64,000 nt of DNA from an uncultured Oscillospiraceae bacterium (GTDB lineage Bacteria > Bacillota > Clostridia > Oscillospirales > Oscillospiraceae): assembly GCA_934573855.1 (NCBI GenBank), contig CAKTMF010000002.1, forward strand, positions 124,001 to 188,000, in the 5' to 3' direction. A model generated the notes under the pieces. It saw only the letters and a list, made by a program, of their open reading frames with translations, did not search any database and had not been told where the DNA came from. Position 1 is the stretch's first letter. Every line of letters begins with the position of its first letter. The position numbers were made by a program, and so were the translations under genes. Positions 17,546 through 25,045 of this stretch are shown piece by piece.

Positions 17546-17621
17546 GCCCCAGTAGCTCAGGAGGTAGAGCACCTGCCTTTTAAGCAGGGTGTCCGGGGTT
17601 CGAGTCCCCGCTGGAGCACCA
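17546..17621 (+). tRNA. tRNA-Lys(TTT) with an acceptor-stem mismatch
   Basis: Anticodon loop CTTTTAA gives TTT; CCA encoded. The acceptor arms are GCCCCAG and CTGGAGC, which leaves C3 (17548) opposite A70 (17615), an unpaired position in an otherwise normal tRNA. Confidence 0.93.
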
Positions 17622-17623
17622 TA

Positions 17624-17676
17624 ACTGGACACCAGTTTTGATACGATGAGTATCGAAGCGGGTGTCCAGTTTTTTC
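17624..17676 (+). terminator. Terminator of the tRNA cluster
   Basis: ACTGGACACC and GGTGTCCAGT arms, an inner GATAC/GTATC stem, then TTTTTT. It starts two bases after the tRNA-Lys CCA. Confidence 0.88.
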
Positions 17677-17725
17677 TGTAAAAACCCCTATTTGCAAGGG
17701 TTTCCATATACCTTTTAACGAAAGC

Positions 17726-17768
17726 AGGCTCTACAGTAACCGAGGAATGGTTGCCGTAGAGCCTTTTT
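17726..17768 (+). terminator. T-tailed hairpin in the decayed island
   Basis: AGGCTCTAC and GTAGAGCCT arms with inner AGTAACC/GGTTGCC pairing, followed by TTTTT. No gene remains upstream for it to end. Confidence 0.6.
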
Positions 17769-18028
17769 GCGTTTTTATCTATGTAATAGGTCTGGAAGGT
17801 GTGCATTGTGGTCAGAGAAATAATTAAATGCACACCCATATCACGAGTAACTGTTTATCCGCCTTGTGCTACAACGGTAGGCATGGGAATTCAAGGAGGT
17901 TCTTATTCACATCGGTTGATATTTTTGAAAAAGACCTATGCTCCGTAACCCACCTCTGCAGCTAAGGGAGTAATTCGCGCCGATGCGCTCCACATAACAT
18001 TCGATTTTCAAATAGCAATTTTTAGTAA

Positions 18029-18660
18029 ATCCATGCAAATTCAAATCCTGCAAATTCCGATAATACTCCTTATGAGAAAATCAGCGATGAAGTGCGGTCT
18101 TTGGCCGATGAAGTACCGTTTGACATCCCCGATTCGTGGGAGTGGGTACGGCTGGGCACTGTCATTGAACTTCAATCCGGGCAGGATATGACACCGAATA
18201 AATACAACGATTGTGGAAAAGGCGTTCCATACATTACCGGGGCCTCAAATATCGAAAATGGAAATGTGTTAATTAACCGCTGGACGGAATGCGGTCGAGC
18301 TTTTACATATTGTGGGGACATTTTGCTTGCCTGCAAAGGTACAGTAGGCACGATGGCTGTCCTTCAAGAGCCGCAAGTACATATCGCCATACAGATTATG
18401 GCCAGTCGGCCAATCGGCGAGTTATTTGTCCCGTACATTCAGCTTGTACTGGATACTCTTGTCGAGAATCTGAAAGCGGTGGCAAAGAGTATGATTCTAG
18501 GTATCGCCAAAGAGGATGTTTTGCAATCACTCTTTCCGGTTCCCCCAATCAGTGAACAAAAGCGAATCGTTCAGAAGGTTTAAGAACTATCACCCTGTCT
18601 GGAGCAATACGCTGTGACTAATACAAAGCTGCTTTCGCTGAATAGCTTATCACAAAATCA
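18029..18660 (+). pseudogene. hsdS: Remnant of type I restriction specificity subunit (HsdS)
   Basis: The frame opens at 18029 after a stop and reads into NTPYEKISDEVRSLADEV, the usual spacer before the second target-recognition domain of HsdS, then FDIPDSWEWVRLGTVIEL, the start of that domain, and ends in PPISEQKRIVQKV. A TAA at 18581 replaces the expected Glu; the same frame continues beyond it with ELSPCLEQYAVTNTKLLSLN, matching the usual central coiled region, so the stop is a nonsense mutation. The first recognition domain, a start codon and hsdM/hsdR are absent. In type I systems HsdS chooses the DNA target. This copy cannot be functional on its own. Confidence 0.85.
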
Positions 18661-18849
18661 CCTTCAAAATCATTCTATTTTGAAGGTTTCATCCTGCCTA
18701 TATTCGTTAAAAAGACCATAGGCTCCCTACATCCGGTAAGAAAAAACAGATCGGATGTAAGAAAATTATGTACCGCTATGCCTGTGTACAAGCTATAAAC
18801 GAAAAACCGGAGGTGCGGCTCGTCTGGGGTACACCTTGGAGATCGGAAT

Positions 18850-19084
18850 AAATTTTGCTCAAGCTGCGGCGCCGCAGCGGGCGGATAGTGAACTCGCTCG
18901 CTGTGACGGGCTTTATTTGTTCGCCGGTATTGGTGCCGTCTTTTTTCTTCTGTTTTGACGGTTTCTTACACTCATCAGCATGCTCGACCCGTACGACGCA
19001 AGAAAATTGCAGCCGTGGCAGGTATTGTGATAAGCATGGTCACAATAATTGTTGCCTGTATAGGGTCTGTCTATACGGTATAGT
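18850..19084 (+). pseudogene. Remnant of a zinc-ribbon membrane protein (DUF4190-like)
   Basis: Pieces of one small protein appear in different frames. KFCSSCGAAAGG, a zinc-ribbon knuckle, lies at 18850-18885 and is followed at once by a stop. A hydrophobic segment (GLYLFAGIGAVFFLLF) follows in a shifted frame near 18910-18956, and the end reads KIAAVAGIVISMVTIIVACI, then SVYTV and a stop at 19082-19084. Zinc ribbon plus two membrane helices is a common small clostridial architecture. Frameshifts and stops make it a dead gene. Assignment rests on short fragments. Confidence 0.45.
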
Positions 19085-19201
19085 CTAATCGGATATTGAT
19101 ACGGTTTTCAGATTGCGCGCCTTGAAAAAGCGGCCCCTGATTTTCGATTCACGCGGAAGGCAAACAAAAAGACTCGGGTACACGAAGTATCCGAGTCTTT
19201 T

Positions 19202-19278
19202 TGGCACGCCGTGAGGGATTCGAACCCCCGACCTTCTGGTCCGTAGCCAGACGCTCTATCCATCTGAGCTAACGGCGC
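19202..19278 (-). tRNA. tRNA-Arg(ACG)
   Basis: Minus strand: acceptor GCGCCGT with ACGGCGT (terminal G-U), anticodon loop CTACGGA gives ACG, T arm GGGGGTTCGAATCCC, CCA encoded. The A34 would be edited to inosine by TadA. Confidence 0.96.
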
Positions 19279-19310
19279 ATATCGAACCTGTCATCACTGA
19301 CAGCTTCGAT

Positions 19311-19339
19311 ATAATAGCACGGGTTTTGAAAAAATGCAA
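19311..19339 (-). promoter_or_regulatory. Promoter of tRNA-Arg(ACG)
   Basis: Minus strand TTGCAT, 17-base spacer, TATTAT, about 33 bases before the tRNA. Confidence 0.6.
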
Positions 19340-19367
19340 TACCTTTTTTGAAAAAACTCAAAATTTT

Positions 19368-19535
19368 TTACCAGCCCATGGACTCGGAAATGGAGTCGGC
19401 CACTTCGCTCATGGTCTTGAAGGTCTTGCCCAGCGCGCTCTTCATTGTGGGCTTTTTGCGCCGCATAAGTCTCATCGCGCAGCCGCCCACGAGAAGCCCC
19501 ATGCCCATACCGACATAAAAATTACGATTCTGCAT
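19368..19535 (-). CDS. Small membrane-anchored protein, YtxH-like, unknown
   Basis: 55 residues from the ATG at 19535, which has GGAGGTG at the right distance; the ATG at 19550 overlaps that ribosome site and is unlikely. One glycine-rich hydrophobic helix (YVGMGMGLLVGGCAMRLM) is followed by a basic RRKKP stop-transfer and an amphipathic tail (KTFKTMSEVADSISESMGW). This is the general shape of YtxH-type small proteins, function unknown. It lies between ymdB (divergent) and tRNA-Arg. Confidence 0.65.
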   Translation of the reverse strand: MQNRNFYVGMGMGLLVGGCAMRLMRRKKPTMKSALGKTFKTMSEVADSISESMGW

Positions 19536-19583
19536 TTCATGCACCTCCATTTGTGTGTATTGGTATTATGTGCATATCCGGCG

Positions 19584-19612
19584 TTGATTGAATATGTAAA
19601 ATGTGGTATACT
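19584..19612 (+). promoter_or_regulatory. Promoter of ymdB
   Basis: TTGATT, 17-base spacer, TATACT, 38 bases upstream of the start codon. Confidence 0.6.
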
Positions 19613-19649
19613 TTATAATAGTTTCCATTTGTACCGTCAGGAGGGTCAT

Positions 19650-20423
19650 ATGAGCGTCAAAATACTTGCCGTGGGCGACGTTTGCGGAGAACCGGGGCTT
19701 GAGTTCCTTGAAAAGCGCCTGCGCGCCTACCGCCGGGATAACGGCATAGATTTCGTCGTCGTCAACGGCGAGAACGCGAACGTCGTGGGCGTCACCCCGC
19801 GCCAGTGCGACAGTATGCTGCGCTCAGGTGCGGACGTGATAACGCTCGGCAACCACACATGGACCCGCACGGAGCTGCGCCCGTATCTCGACGAGCGGCG
19901 CAAGGTGCTTCGTCCGGCGAACTTTGCCCCTCAGTGTCCCGGCAAGGGCATAAACGTATACTCCACGCCCTTCGGGGATGTGTGCGTGCTGAACCTCATT
20001 GGGCGCTTCACCCTCGACGGCAACACGGATAACCCCTTTGTCATTGCCGACGGCTACATGGAGGAAATTCGGGAGAAGATCATTCTCGTGGATTTTCACG
20101 CCGAGGGGACGAGCGAGAAGCGCGCCATGGGCTATCTCCTTGACGGCAGGGCCAGCGCGGTCTGGGGCACGCACACCCACGTGCAGACCTCCGACGCCTG
20201 CGTGCTGCCGAAAGGTACGGGCTATATCACCGACCTCGGCATGACCGGGCCGGCGGAGTCGGTGCTGGGCATTGACCCGGAGCAGAGCATAGGCAAGTTC
20301 ATGGGCGACCCGCCCACTCGTTATAACTCCGCCGCGGGTCCCGTGAAGCTGGAGGGCTGCGTTTTCGAGATCGACCCGGAGACCGGCAGGTGCCTGCGCG
20401 CCGAGGCCATCCGGCTGATGTGA
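19650..20423 (+). CDS. ymdB: TIGR00282-type metallophosphoesterase (YmdB)
   Basis: Cytosolic dimetal phosphodiesterase; B. subtilis YmdB hydrolyses 2',3'-cyclic nucleotides and affects biofilm and sporulation decisions (family knowledge). 257 residues from the ATG at 19650 (ribosome site CAGGAGGG). Motifs in order: GDVCGEPG, NGENANVVG, GNHTW, FHAEGTSEK and GTHTHVQTSDA, which together form the calcineurin-like metal site. In B. subtilis ymdB lies near rny; that gene is not here. Ends in a strong terminator. Confidence 0.95.
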   Translation: MSVKILAVGDVCGEPGLEFLEKRLRAYRRDNGIDFVVVNGENANVVGVTPRQCDSMLRSGADVITLGNHTWTRTELRPYLDERRKVLRPANFAPQCPGKGINVYSTPFGDVCVLNLIGRFTLDGNTDNPFVIADGYMEEIREKIILVDFHAEGTSEKRAMGYLLDGRASAVWGTHTHVQTSDACVLPKGTGYITDLGMTGPAESVLGIDPEQSIGKFMGDPPTRYNSAAGPVKLEGCVFEIDPETGRCLRAEAIRLM

Positions 20424-20437
20424 GGATATGACGAAGA

Positions 20438-20474
20438 TCAAGGCCACCGGCTATGCCGGCGGCCTTGACTTTTT
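20438..20474 (+). terminator. Intrinsic terminator after ymdB
   Basis: TCAAGGCC and GGCCTTGA arms with an inner CCGGC/GCCGG stem, then a T run. Confidence 0.9.
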
Positions 20475-20540
20475 ATCAATGCAAAAAATGCACCCTCGGC
20501 AGAGGGTGCATTGAATCATTATCGGGGTGAACTGACAGCT

Positions 20541-20813
20541 TTATTTCTCCTCGTCGGACTTCTTGTGGATGCCCGAACCGATGGCGAGGCCGATGAGCAT
20601 TCCGAGGGAGATTCCGAGGCCGCTGTTGTCAAAAAGCGACGTGCCGAGCGCGGTGCCAAGGCACATGCCGAGACACATGCCCTCGGTGCCGTAGTCGGCG
20701 GGCTTCTCCTTGCCCTTCTTCGCTGACGCGCCGCGCACAAGGAAGATCACCAGCAGCAGGCCCATCGCTATTCACGGCAGCGCCGCGCGGAAGAAATCAT
20801 ACGCTCCATCCAT
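20541..20813 (-). pseudogene. Small glycine-zipper membrane protein interrupted by in-frame TGA
   Basis: From the ATG at 20813, which has an AAGAGG ribosome site at proper spacing, the frame reads MDGAYDFFRAALP, then TGA (20772-20774), then IAMGLLLVIFLVRGASAK and on to a stop at 20541, 90 codons in all. The TGA falls between LP and IAMGLLL, where tryptophan (TGG) would fit the amphipathic helix. The C-terminal half has GxxxG-type repeats (GMCLGMCLGTALGTSLF, GLGISLGMLIGLAIGSG), a glycine-zipper membrane pattern. The ATG at 20765 could restart translation after the TGA, giving 74 residues, but has no ribosome site. Function unknown. It may be a recent nonsense mutation. Confidence 0.6.
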
Positions 20814-20826
20814 TTTACAATACCTC

Positions 20827-21924
20827 TTATCTTTTCAAAAATCCGTCCTTTTCGGACAGTATCAGACCATAGCTATGTCCAAAGTCCTCGTCAAAGCAGA
20901 AATCGGCGCGGCGCTCCGCGGGGCAGTAGACTATGCTCCACATGGTCTTTTCATAGCCGTCGTCGCTCTGTGGGTAGTTGAACTGCGCGACGCTCATGAG
21001 CATTTCGCGCACCTCGCGCTCCCCGGCGGGGCCGGTGTGTGCGGCAAGGGTATCGTAGCGCTTGTGAGACTGCTCGGAGCCGGTCCCCTGCTTTTCGGAC
21101 TCGGCAAGGTAATGGTTCGTGACGATACTTGCGTCCGCAACGAGCATTTCGCCGCTGACATACTCGACGACCACGCTCTTCCCGGAGGCGTCCGCGATGA
21201 ACATATGGTGCGCGGAGTCGATGGAGGAGTTCATGTCGTACTGCCCGAGCAGCGCGACCGCCTCGTCCACGCTCGCCGCGCGGTCAAGGAGAAGGCGTAT
21301 CGCCGAGGTGGTCGTGAGCGCGGCCTTGCCGGTGCGCTGGTGGGTCTGCTCATCGTCGCCTGCCATAAGGTCGGCGACCATAAGTCCCTCGCTGTTCATG
21401 CCGTCGACCGGCACATAGATCGCCGCGAGGCTCTGTATCCGCTCGCCCATCGAGCCGTCGGGCGCGTAATCCTCTCCGAAGCCGAGAAAGTCGAGACAGC
21501 AGGTGGAGACGGACTCATAGCCGCTGTCGGGGCGCGTATGTATTATCATGGCCGAGCATTCTTCCCAGTCATAGTTGCGGCCGAAAAAGACCTTGCCGTC
21601 CGCGTCGCGGGTGCATACGGCGGAGCAGCCGAAGTCGCCGGTCTGCACAGAGGCAGTACCCTTGTAAAACCCGCGGGAGAGATATGTGACCAGCCAGTCG
21701 GCGAGGGCGCTGTCGCTCACCGCGCCGCCCTGCGCGAGAAACTCGTCAAGGCCGTAATCGCCCGTATATTCCATGACGTACAGTCCGTCCTCAAGCCTTT
21801 CAACGCTGTTCGCAGCGGTGATGAAGGTCCCGAACATCGACCACGCGCCGGCCAGCAGCACGGCCAGCAGCGCCGCGATAACGCCCAGCACCCAGCCGAT
21901 GACCTTTTTCTTCTTCATTTTCAT
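20827..21924 (-). CDS. Membrane-anchored Ntn-hydrolase of the C45/C59 (acyltransferase/choloylglycine hydrolase) class
   Basis: 365 residues. An N-terminal membrane helix (VIGWVLGVIAALLAVLLAGA) anchors an outward-facing domain. After about 100 residues comes GCSAVCTRDADGKVFFGRNY, the nucleophile region of linear-amide C-N hydrolases such as bile salt hydrolase and penicillin acylase, with Arg/Asn/Tyr of the GRNYDWE motif. Later conserved parts include GMNSEGLMVADLM and a DxxxxxHHMFIADASGKSVVVEY stretch. In bile salt hydrolases the Cys becomes the N-terminus after Met removal; here it is internal, so either a propeptide is cut off autocatalytically, as in C45 enzymes, or activity is lost. Substrate unknown. 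Confidence 0.8.
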   Translation of the reverse strand: MKMKKKKVIGWVLGVIAALLAVLLAGAWSMFGTFITAANSVERLEDGLYVMEYTGDYGLDEFLAQGGAVSDSALADWLVTYLSRGFYKGTASVQTGDFGCSAVCTRDADGKVFFGRNYDWEECSAMIIHTRPDSGYESVSTCCLDFLGFGEDYAPDGSMGERIQSLAAIYVPVDGMNSEGLMVADLMAGDDEQTHQRTGKAALTTTSAIRLLLDRAASVDEAVALLGQYDMNSSIDSAHHMFIADASGKSVVVEYVSGEMLVADASIVTNHYLAESEKQGTGSEQSHKRYDTLAAHTGPAGEREVREMLMSVAQFNYPQSDDGYEKTMWSIVYCPAERRADFCFDEDFGHSYGLILSEKDGFLKR

Positions 21925-22006
21925 AATACCTCACTTGCTCCCGGTATCACGGGAAGCCGAACCCCCGCCGGATATCCGGCGGGGGAACGAAACGAATCGA
22001 ATTTTA

Positions 22007-22699
22007 TCAGAGCTGCTTCTGGGCGTTGATCTTCACGCCGGGGCCCATGGTGGAGGCGGTGACGCAGGACTTGATGTACTGGCCCTTTGCCGCCGCGGGC
22101 TTTGCCTTGATGATGGCGCCGATGAGAGCGACGTAGTTCTCATACAGCTTGTCAGCACCGAAGCTGACCTTGCCGATGGGGCAGTGGATGATGTTGGTCT
22201 TGTCCAGACGGTACTCGACCTTACCGGCCTTGGCTTCGCCGATGGCCTGCTTGATGTTGGGGGTGACGGTGCCGGCCTTGGGGGAGGGCATCAGACCCTT
22301 GGGTCCGAGGATCTTACCGAGACGGCCGACGGTACCCATCATGTCGGGGCTGGCGATAACGGTGTCGAACTCGAACCAGTTCTCCTTCTGGATCTTTTCG
22401 ACCAGATCCATGCCGCCTGCATAGTCGGCGCCGGCTGCGAGAGCTTCCTCAACGCGCTCGGGCTTGCAGAAGCAGAGGACACGGACGGACTTGCCGGTGC
22501 CGTTGGGGAGGACGATGGCGCCGCGGACCTGCTGGTCTGCGTGACGGCCGTCGACACCGAGCTTGACGTGCAGCTCGACGGTCTCGTCGAACTTTGCCTT
22601 GCTCGCGCTGATAACGAGGTTCAGCGCTTCCATGGGATCGTAGAGTGACTGTTTGTCGATGAGCTTTGCGCTCTCTTTATAATTTTTACCTCTAAACAA
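22007..22699 (-). CDS. rplA: 50S ribosomal protein L1
   Basis: 230 residues, normal length. Characteristic L1 blocks: [19 protein letters not shown] [40 protein letters not shown] and [17 protein letters not shown]. Binds 23S rRNA at the L1 stalk and, in other bacteria, represses its own operon by binding mRNA. Start follows TAGGAGG. Last gene of the rpmG-secE-nusG-rplK-rplA operon; rplJ and rplL, which normally follow in Firmicutes, are not next to it. Confidence 0.98.
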   Translation of the reverse strand: MFRGKNYKESAKLIDKQSLYDPMEALNLVISASKAKFDETVELHVKLGVDGRHADQQVRGAIVLPNGTGKSVRVLCFCKPERVEEALAAGADYAGGMDLVEKIQKENWFEFDTVIASPDMMGTVGRLGKILGPKGLMPSPKAGTVTPNIKQAIGEAKAGKVEYRLDKTNIIHCPIGKVSFGADKLYENYVALIGAIIKAKPAAAKGQYIKSCVTASTMGPGVKINAQKQL

Positions 22700-22803
22700 T
22701 TTGTTTTCCTCCTAATAATGTGGTTGGGGGGTCCGGGACGGGGTCCCGGCCCTGGTCGGACTTTCGGAAAAGTCCTCCCACGTTAGCAGCCTTTCTGCTT
22801 TGA
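22700..22803 (-). promoter_or_regulatory. Structured 104-base spacer between rplK and rplA
   Basis: The minus-strand RNA can form GGACTTTtccgAAAGTCC and CCGGGAccccgTCCCGG stems just before the rplA ribosome site. Such a long folded spacer is a candidate site for L1 autoregulation or for a pause; this is inference from folding by eye. Confidence 0.4.
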
Positions 22804-23229
22804 TCAGTCACCGACGATGACGCCCATGGAGCGGCAGGTGCCGGCTACCATGCTGATCGCGGACTCGATGTCGGTGCAGTTGAGGTCGGGCATTTTCTGC
22901 TCGGCGATCTTGCGGACGTCTTCCTTGCTGATGGTAGCGACCTTGTCTCTCTGGGGGACGCCGGAGCCGCTCTCAATGCCGCAGGCCTTCTTGATGAGAA
23001 GGGCGGCGGGAGGAGTCTTGGTGATAAAGGTGAAGCTGCGGTCGGAGTACACGGTGATGACGACGGGGATCATGAGACCCATGTCGCCCTTGGTGCGCTC
23101 GTTGAAGTCCTTGGTGAACTGACCGATGTTAACACCGTACTGGCCCAGTGCGGGACCTACGGGAGGAGCCGGAGTCGCCTTGCCGGCGGGAATCTGGAAT
23201 CTTGCGTATCCAACGATTTTCTGTGCCAT
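22804..23229 (-). CDS. rplK: 50S ribosomal protein L11
   Basis: 141 residues, normal length. The N-terminal domain has the hallmark [20 protein letters not shown] and the C-terminal rRNA-binding domain the run [16 protein letters not shown] and [16 protein letters not shown]. Component of the GTPase-associated centre, the thiostrepton target, and in other species needed to activate RelA. Follows nusG by 23 bases with an AAAGAGGTG ribosome site. Confidence 0.98.
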   Translation of the reverse strand: MAQKIVGYARFQIPAGKATPAPPVGPALGQYGVNIGQFTKDFNERTKGDMGLMIPVVITVYSDRSFTFITKTPPAALLIKKACGIESGSGVPQRDKVATISKEDVRKIAEQKMPDLNCTDIESAISMVAGTCRSMGVIVGD

Positions 23230-23252
23230 TTACAGCACCTCTTTCTTACTTA

Positions 23253-23777
23253 TTATTCTTTGATGACCTCGACCTGATCGAGCTCCAGATCGACCGGAGT
23301 CTCTCTGCCGAACATGGAGACGACGACGCGGACCCGGTTCTTCTCCGGCTCCAGCTCGTCCACCGTGCCGATGAAGCCGGACAGCGGACCGTCGTTTACC
23401 TTGACGCTGTCGCCCACCTCGTAGCCGACAACGATCTCCTTATGCTCTACTCCCAGATCGTAGATCTCCTGCTCCGTCAGGGGGACGGCCTTGCCGTCGG
23501 AGCCTACGAAGCCCGTTGCACCGCGGACGTTGTGGATAAGGTGCCAGCTCTCGTCCGTCAGTATCATTTTTACCAGCACATAACCGGGGAACACCTTGCG
23601 CTCGACGGTCTTTTCGCCGGCGTCGGTATATTCCGTGACGGTCTCCATGGGGATGTTGACCTCTCTGATGAGGTCGGTCATCCGGCGGTTCTCCGCGGCC
23701 TTCATGACGGCGGCGGCTACCGCGTTTTCATAACCGGAGTATGTGTGGACCACATACCATTTTGCTTCCTCAGCCAT
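23253..23777 (-). CDS. nusG: Transcription termination/antitermination factor NusG
   Basis: 174 residues from the ATG at 23777 (MAEEAKWYVVHTYSGYEN). The frame is open further upstream but those codons lie inside secE and lack a start with a ribosome site. NGN domain includes VFPGYVLVKM and VRGATGFVGSDGKAVPL; the C-terminal KOW domain has VNDGPLSGFIGTVDEL. Binds RNA polymerase and links it to ribosome or Rho. Starts five bases after the secE stop. Confidence 0.97.
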   Translation of the reverse strand: MAEEAKWYVVHTYSGYENAVAAAVMKAAENRRMTDLIREVNIPMETVTEYTDAGEKTVERKVFPGYVLVKMILTDESWHLIHNVRGATGFVGSDGKAVPLTEQEIYDLGVEHKEIVVGYEVGDSVKVNDGPLSGFIGTVDELEPEKNRVRVVVSMFGRETPVDLELDQVEVIKE

Positions 23778-23782
23778 GTCGC

Positions 23783-24064
23783 TTAACCAAAGAGTCCGGG
23801 GAGCTTGATGATGATCTGCACCAGCTTGGTGGCCAGCGTATCGAAGCCCCAGATAACTACGGACGACGCTACCATGACCACGAGAGAGATGGCGGTGTTC
23901 TTGCCAAGCTGCTGACGGGTGGGCCATACGACCTTGCGCAGCTCGCTCTTCATCTCGCGGAACCACTTGCCGACTCTCTTGAAGAAGCCGGGCTTGGTAT
24001 CGTCCTTCTTGACGGCGGTGACAGCTTTGGCAGGGGCAGCGCTAACTTTCTTTTCTTCTGCCAT
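23783..24064 (-). CDS. secE: Preprotein translocase subunit SecE
   Basis: About 93 residues from the ATG at 24064 (AAAGGA upstream fits it better than the GTG at 24070). A lysine/alanine-rich N-terminal tail is followed by the SecE signature WFREMKSELRKVVWPTRQQL and a single membrane helix (AISLVVMVASSVVIWGFDTL). Clamps SecY in the translocon. The N-terminal tail is longer than in minimal B. subtilis SecE. Confidence 0.96.
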   Translation of the reverse strand: MAEEKKVSAAPAKAVTAVKKDDTKPGFFKRVGKWFREMKSELRKVVWPTRQQLGKNTAISLVVMVASSVVIWGFDTLATKLVQIIIKLPGLFG

Positions 24065-24085
24065 TTTCACGCATCCTTTCAGAAC

Positions 24086-24247
24086 TTACTTGGTTTCAAC
24101 ATGCTTGGTGTGTTTTCTGCAGAAGGGGCAATACTTATTGCGCTCCAAACGGTCGGAAGTATTCTTCTTGTTCTTGACCGTGTTGTAGTTCCTCTGCTTG
24201 CATTCTTCGCATCTGAGTGTAACCTTTACTCTTGCGCCTGCAGCCAT
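24086..24247 (-). CDS. rpmG: 50S ribosomal protein L33, zinc-binding (C+) form
   Basis: 53 residues from the ATG at 24247 with GGAGGTG upstream. Two zinc knuckles, [11 protein letters not shown] and [12 protein letters not shown], mark the cysteine-containing form that needs zinc. Firmicutes often keep a cysteine-free paralogue for zinc starvation; none is in the window. First gene of the operon that continues into secE and nusG. Confidence 0.97.
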   Translation of the reverse strand: MAAGARVKVTLRCEECKQRNYNTVKNKKNTSDRLERNKYCPFCRKHTKHVETK

Positions 24248-24378
24248 TCTTTCGGCACCTCCTATTTTATTTACCCGCAAGTCAAGGCGGGCATTGCCTC
24301 CCTGTATTGAAGCGATACGGCCCGTTTTCGCACAAAAAAGCGCGCAAAAATAAACCTCTCGTCCGACAGGTAATCCAT

Positions 24379-24407
24379 ACTATAACACAGCCGGGGCGGC
24401 AGGTCAA
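24379..24407 (-). promoter_or_regulatory. Promoter of the rpmG-secE-nusG-rplK-rplA operon
   Basis: Minus strand TTGACC, 17-base spacer, TATAGT. It gives a leader of about 125 bases before rpmG. Confidence 0.7.
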
Positions 24408-24528
24408 CAGATTTTTTGCTTAATTTCACGGCTTTTTCCGGATTTTTTGCCGAGGCGCGGCGGCGGATATTGCGCGGCGGAAATAATAATGATATATTGA
24501 ATGAAATACTGTCAAAGAGGAGAAGCTT

Positions 24529-24936
24529 ATGAGGATAATGGCGATAGATTTCGGCGATGCGCGGATAGGTCTCGCGGTGTCGGACCTGCTGGGAATGCTG
24601 TGCGGCGAGGCGTGGACCATGGAGGAATGGAACATGGAGCGCGCATCGAAGCGCATAAGCGAGGAGGCAAAAAAGCGCGGCGTCGAGCGGCTCGTGCTGG
24701 GGCTGCCGAAGAACATGGACGGCAGCGAGGGGCCGCGCGCGGAGAAGAGCCGCGAGTTTCGCGAAATGCTCGCCGCCGACAGCGGTCTCGAGGTGGTGCT
24801 GTGGGACGAGCGGCGCAGCAGCATAGAGGCGCACGCCATACTCCACGCCGTCGGAAAAAAGGAAAAAAATCACAGAAAGACCGTGGACGCCGTCGCCGCG
24901 AGCCTCATTCTTGAGGGCTATCTCGGCAGCCTGTGA
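24529..24936 (+). CDS. ruvX: Holliday junction resolvase-like protein RuvX (YqgF)
   Basis: 135 residues, RNase H fold. Visible are the first strand with catalytic Asp, MAIDFGDARIGLAVSD, the turn RLVLGLPKNMDGSEG, the second acidic residue in WDERRSS and the C-terminal Asp in KTVDAVAASLILEGYL. Family members process pre-16S rRNA 5' ends and resolve junctions in vitro. Ribosome site AGAGGAG precedes the ATG at 24529. Divergent from the ribosomal operon. Confidence 0.95.
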   Translation: MRIMAIDFGDARIGLAVSDLLGMLCGEAWTMEEWNMERASKRISEEAKKRGVERLVLGLPKNMDGSEGPRAEKSREFREMLAADSGLEVVLWDERRSSIEAHAILHAVGKKEKNHRKTVDAVAASLILEGYLGSL

Positions 24937-25045
24937 GCCGCCGTAAAAATATTTTGCAAAGCTACATAAATTACCCTACTTTATTTTCTCCCTCCGCCGC
25001 ACATAATGACTTGGGCAAGTCAATTATTGCGGGAGGGAGTTTTTT

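Larger units (their letters stand above)
17677..19190. other. Decayed foreign island next to tRNA-Lys
   Basis: About 1.5 kb, visibly more AT-rich than the flanks, with no intact gene. It holds a terminator-like hairpin (17726-17768), an inverted repeat GGTGTGCATT...AAATGCACACC (17798-17833), a broken hsdS piece and a broken zinc-ribbon membrane gene. From 17840 to 18028 I see nothing interpretable. Its position directly after a tRNA is typical of an integrated element that has decayed, but no integrase remains and I found no second copy of the tRNA 3' end. Confidence 0.6.

Noticed and set aside
17798..17833. Inverted repeat GGTGTGCATT...AAATGCACACC as a possible recombinase attachment site
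   Set aside because: No integrase gene, no second copy and no crossover pattern; kept only as part of the decayed island.
17121..17839. Reading frames across the tRNA cluster on the minus strand (such as GTRTPD-containing peptides)
   Set aside because: They are antisense to tRNA genes and match the well-known false proteins created by tRNA-derived sequence.
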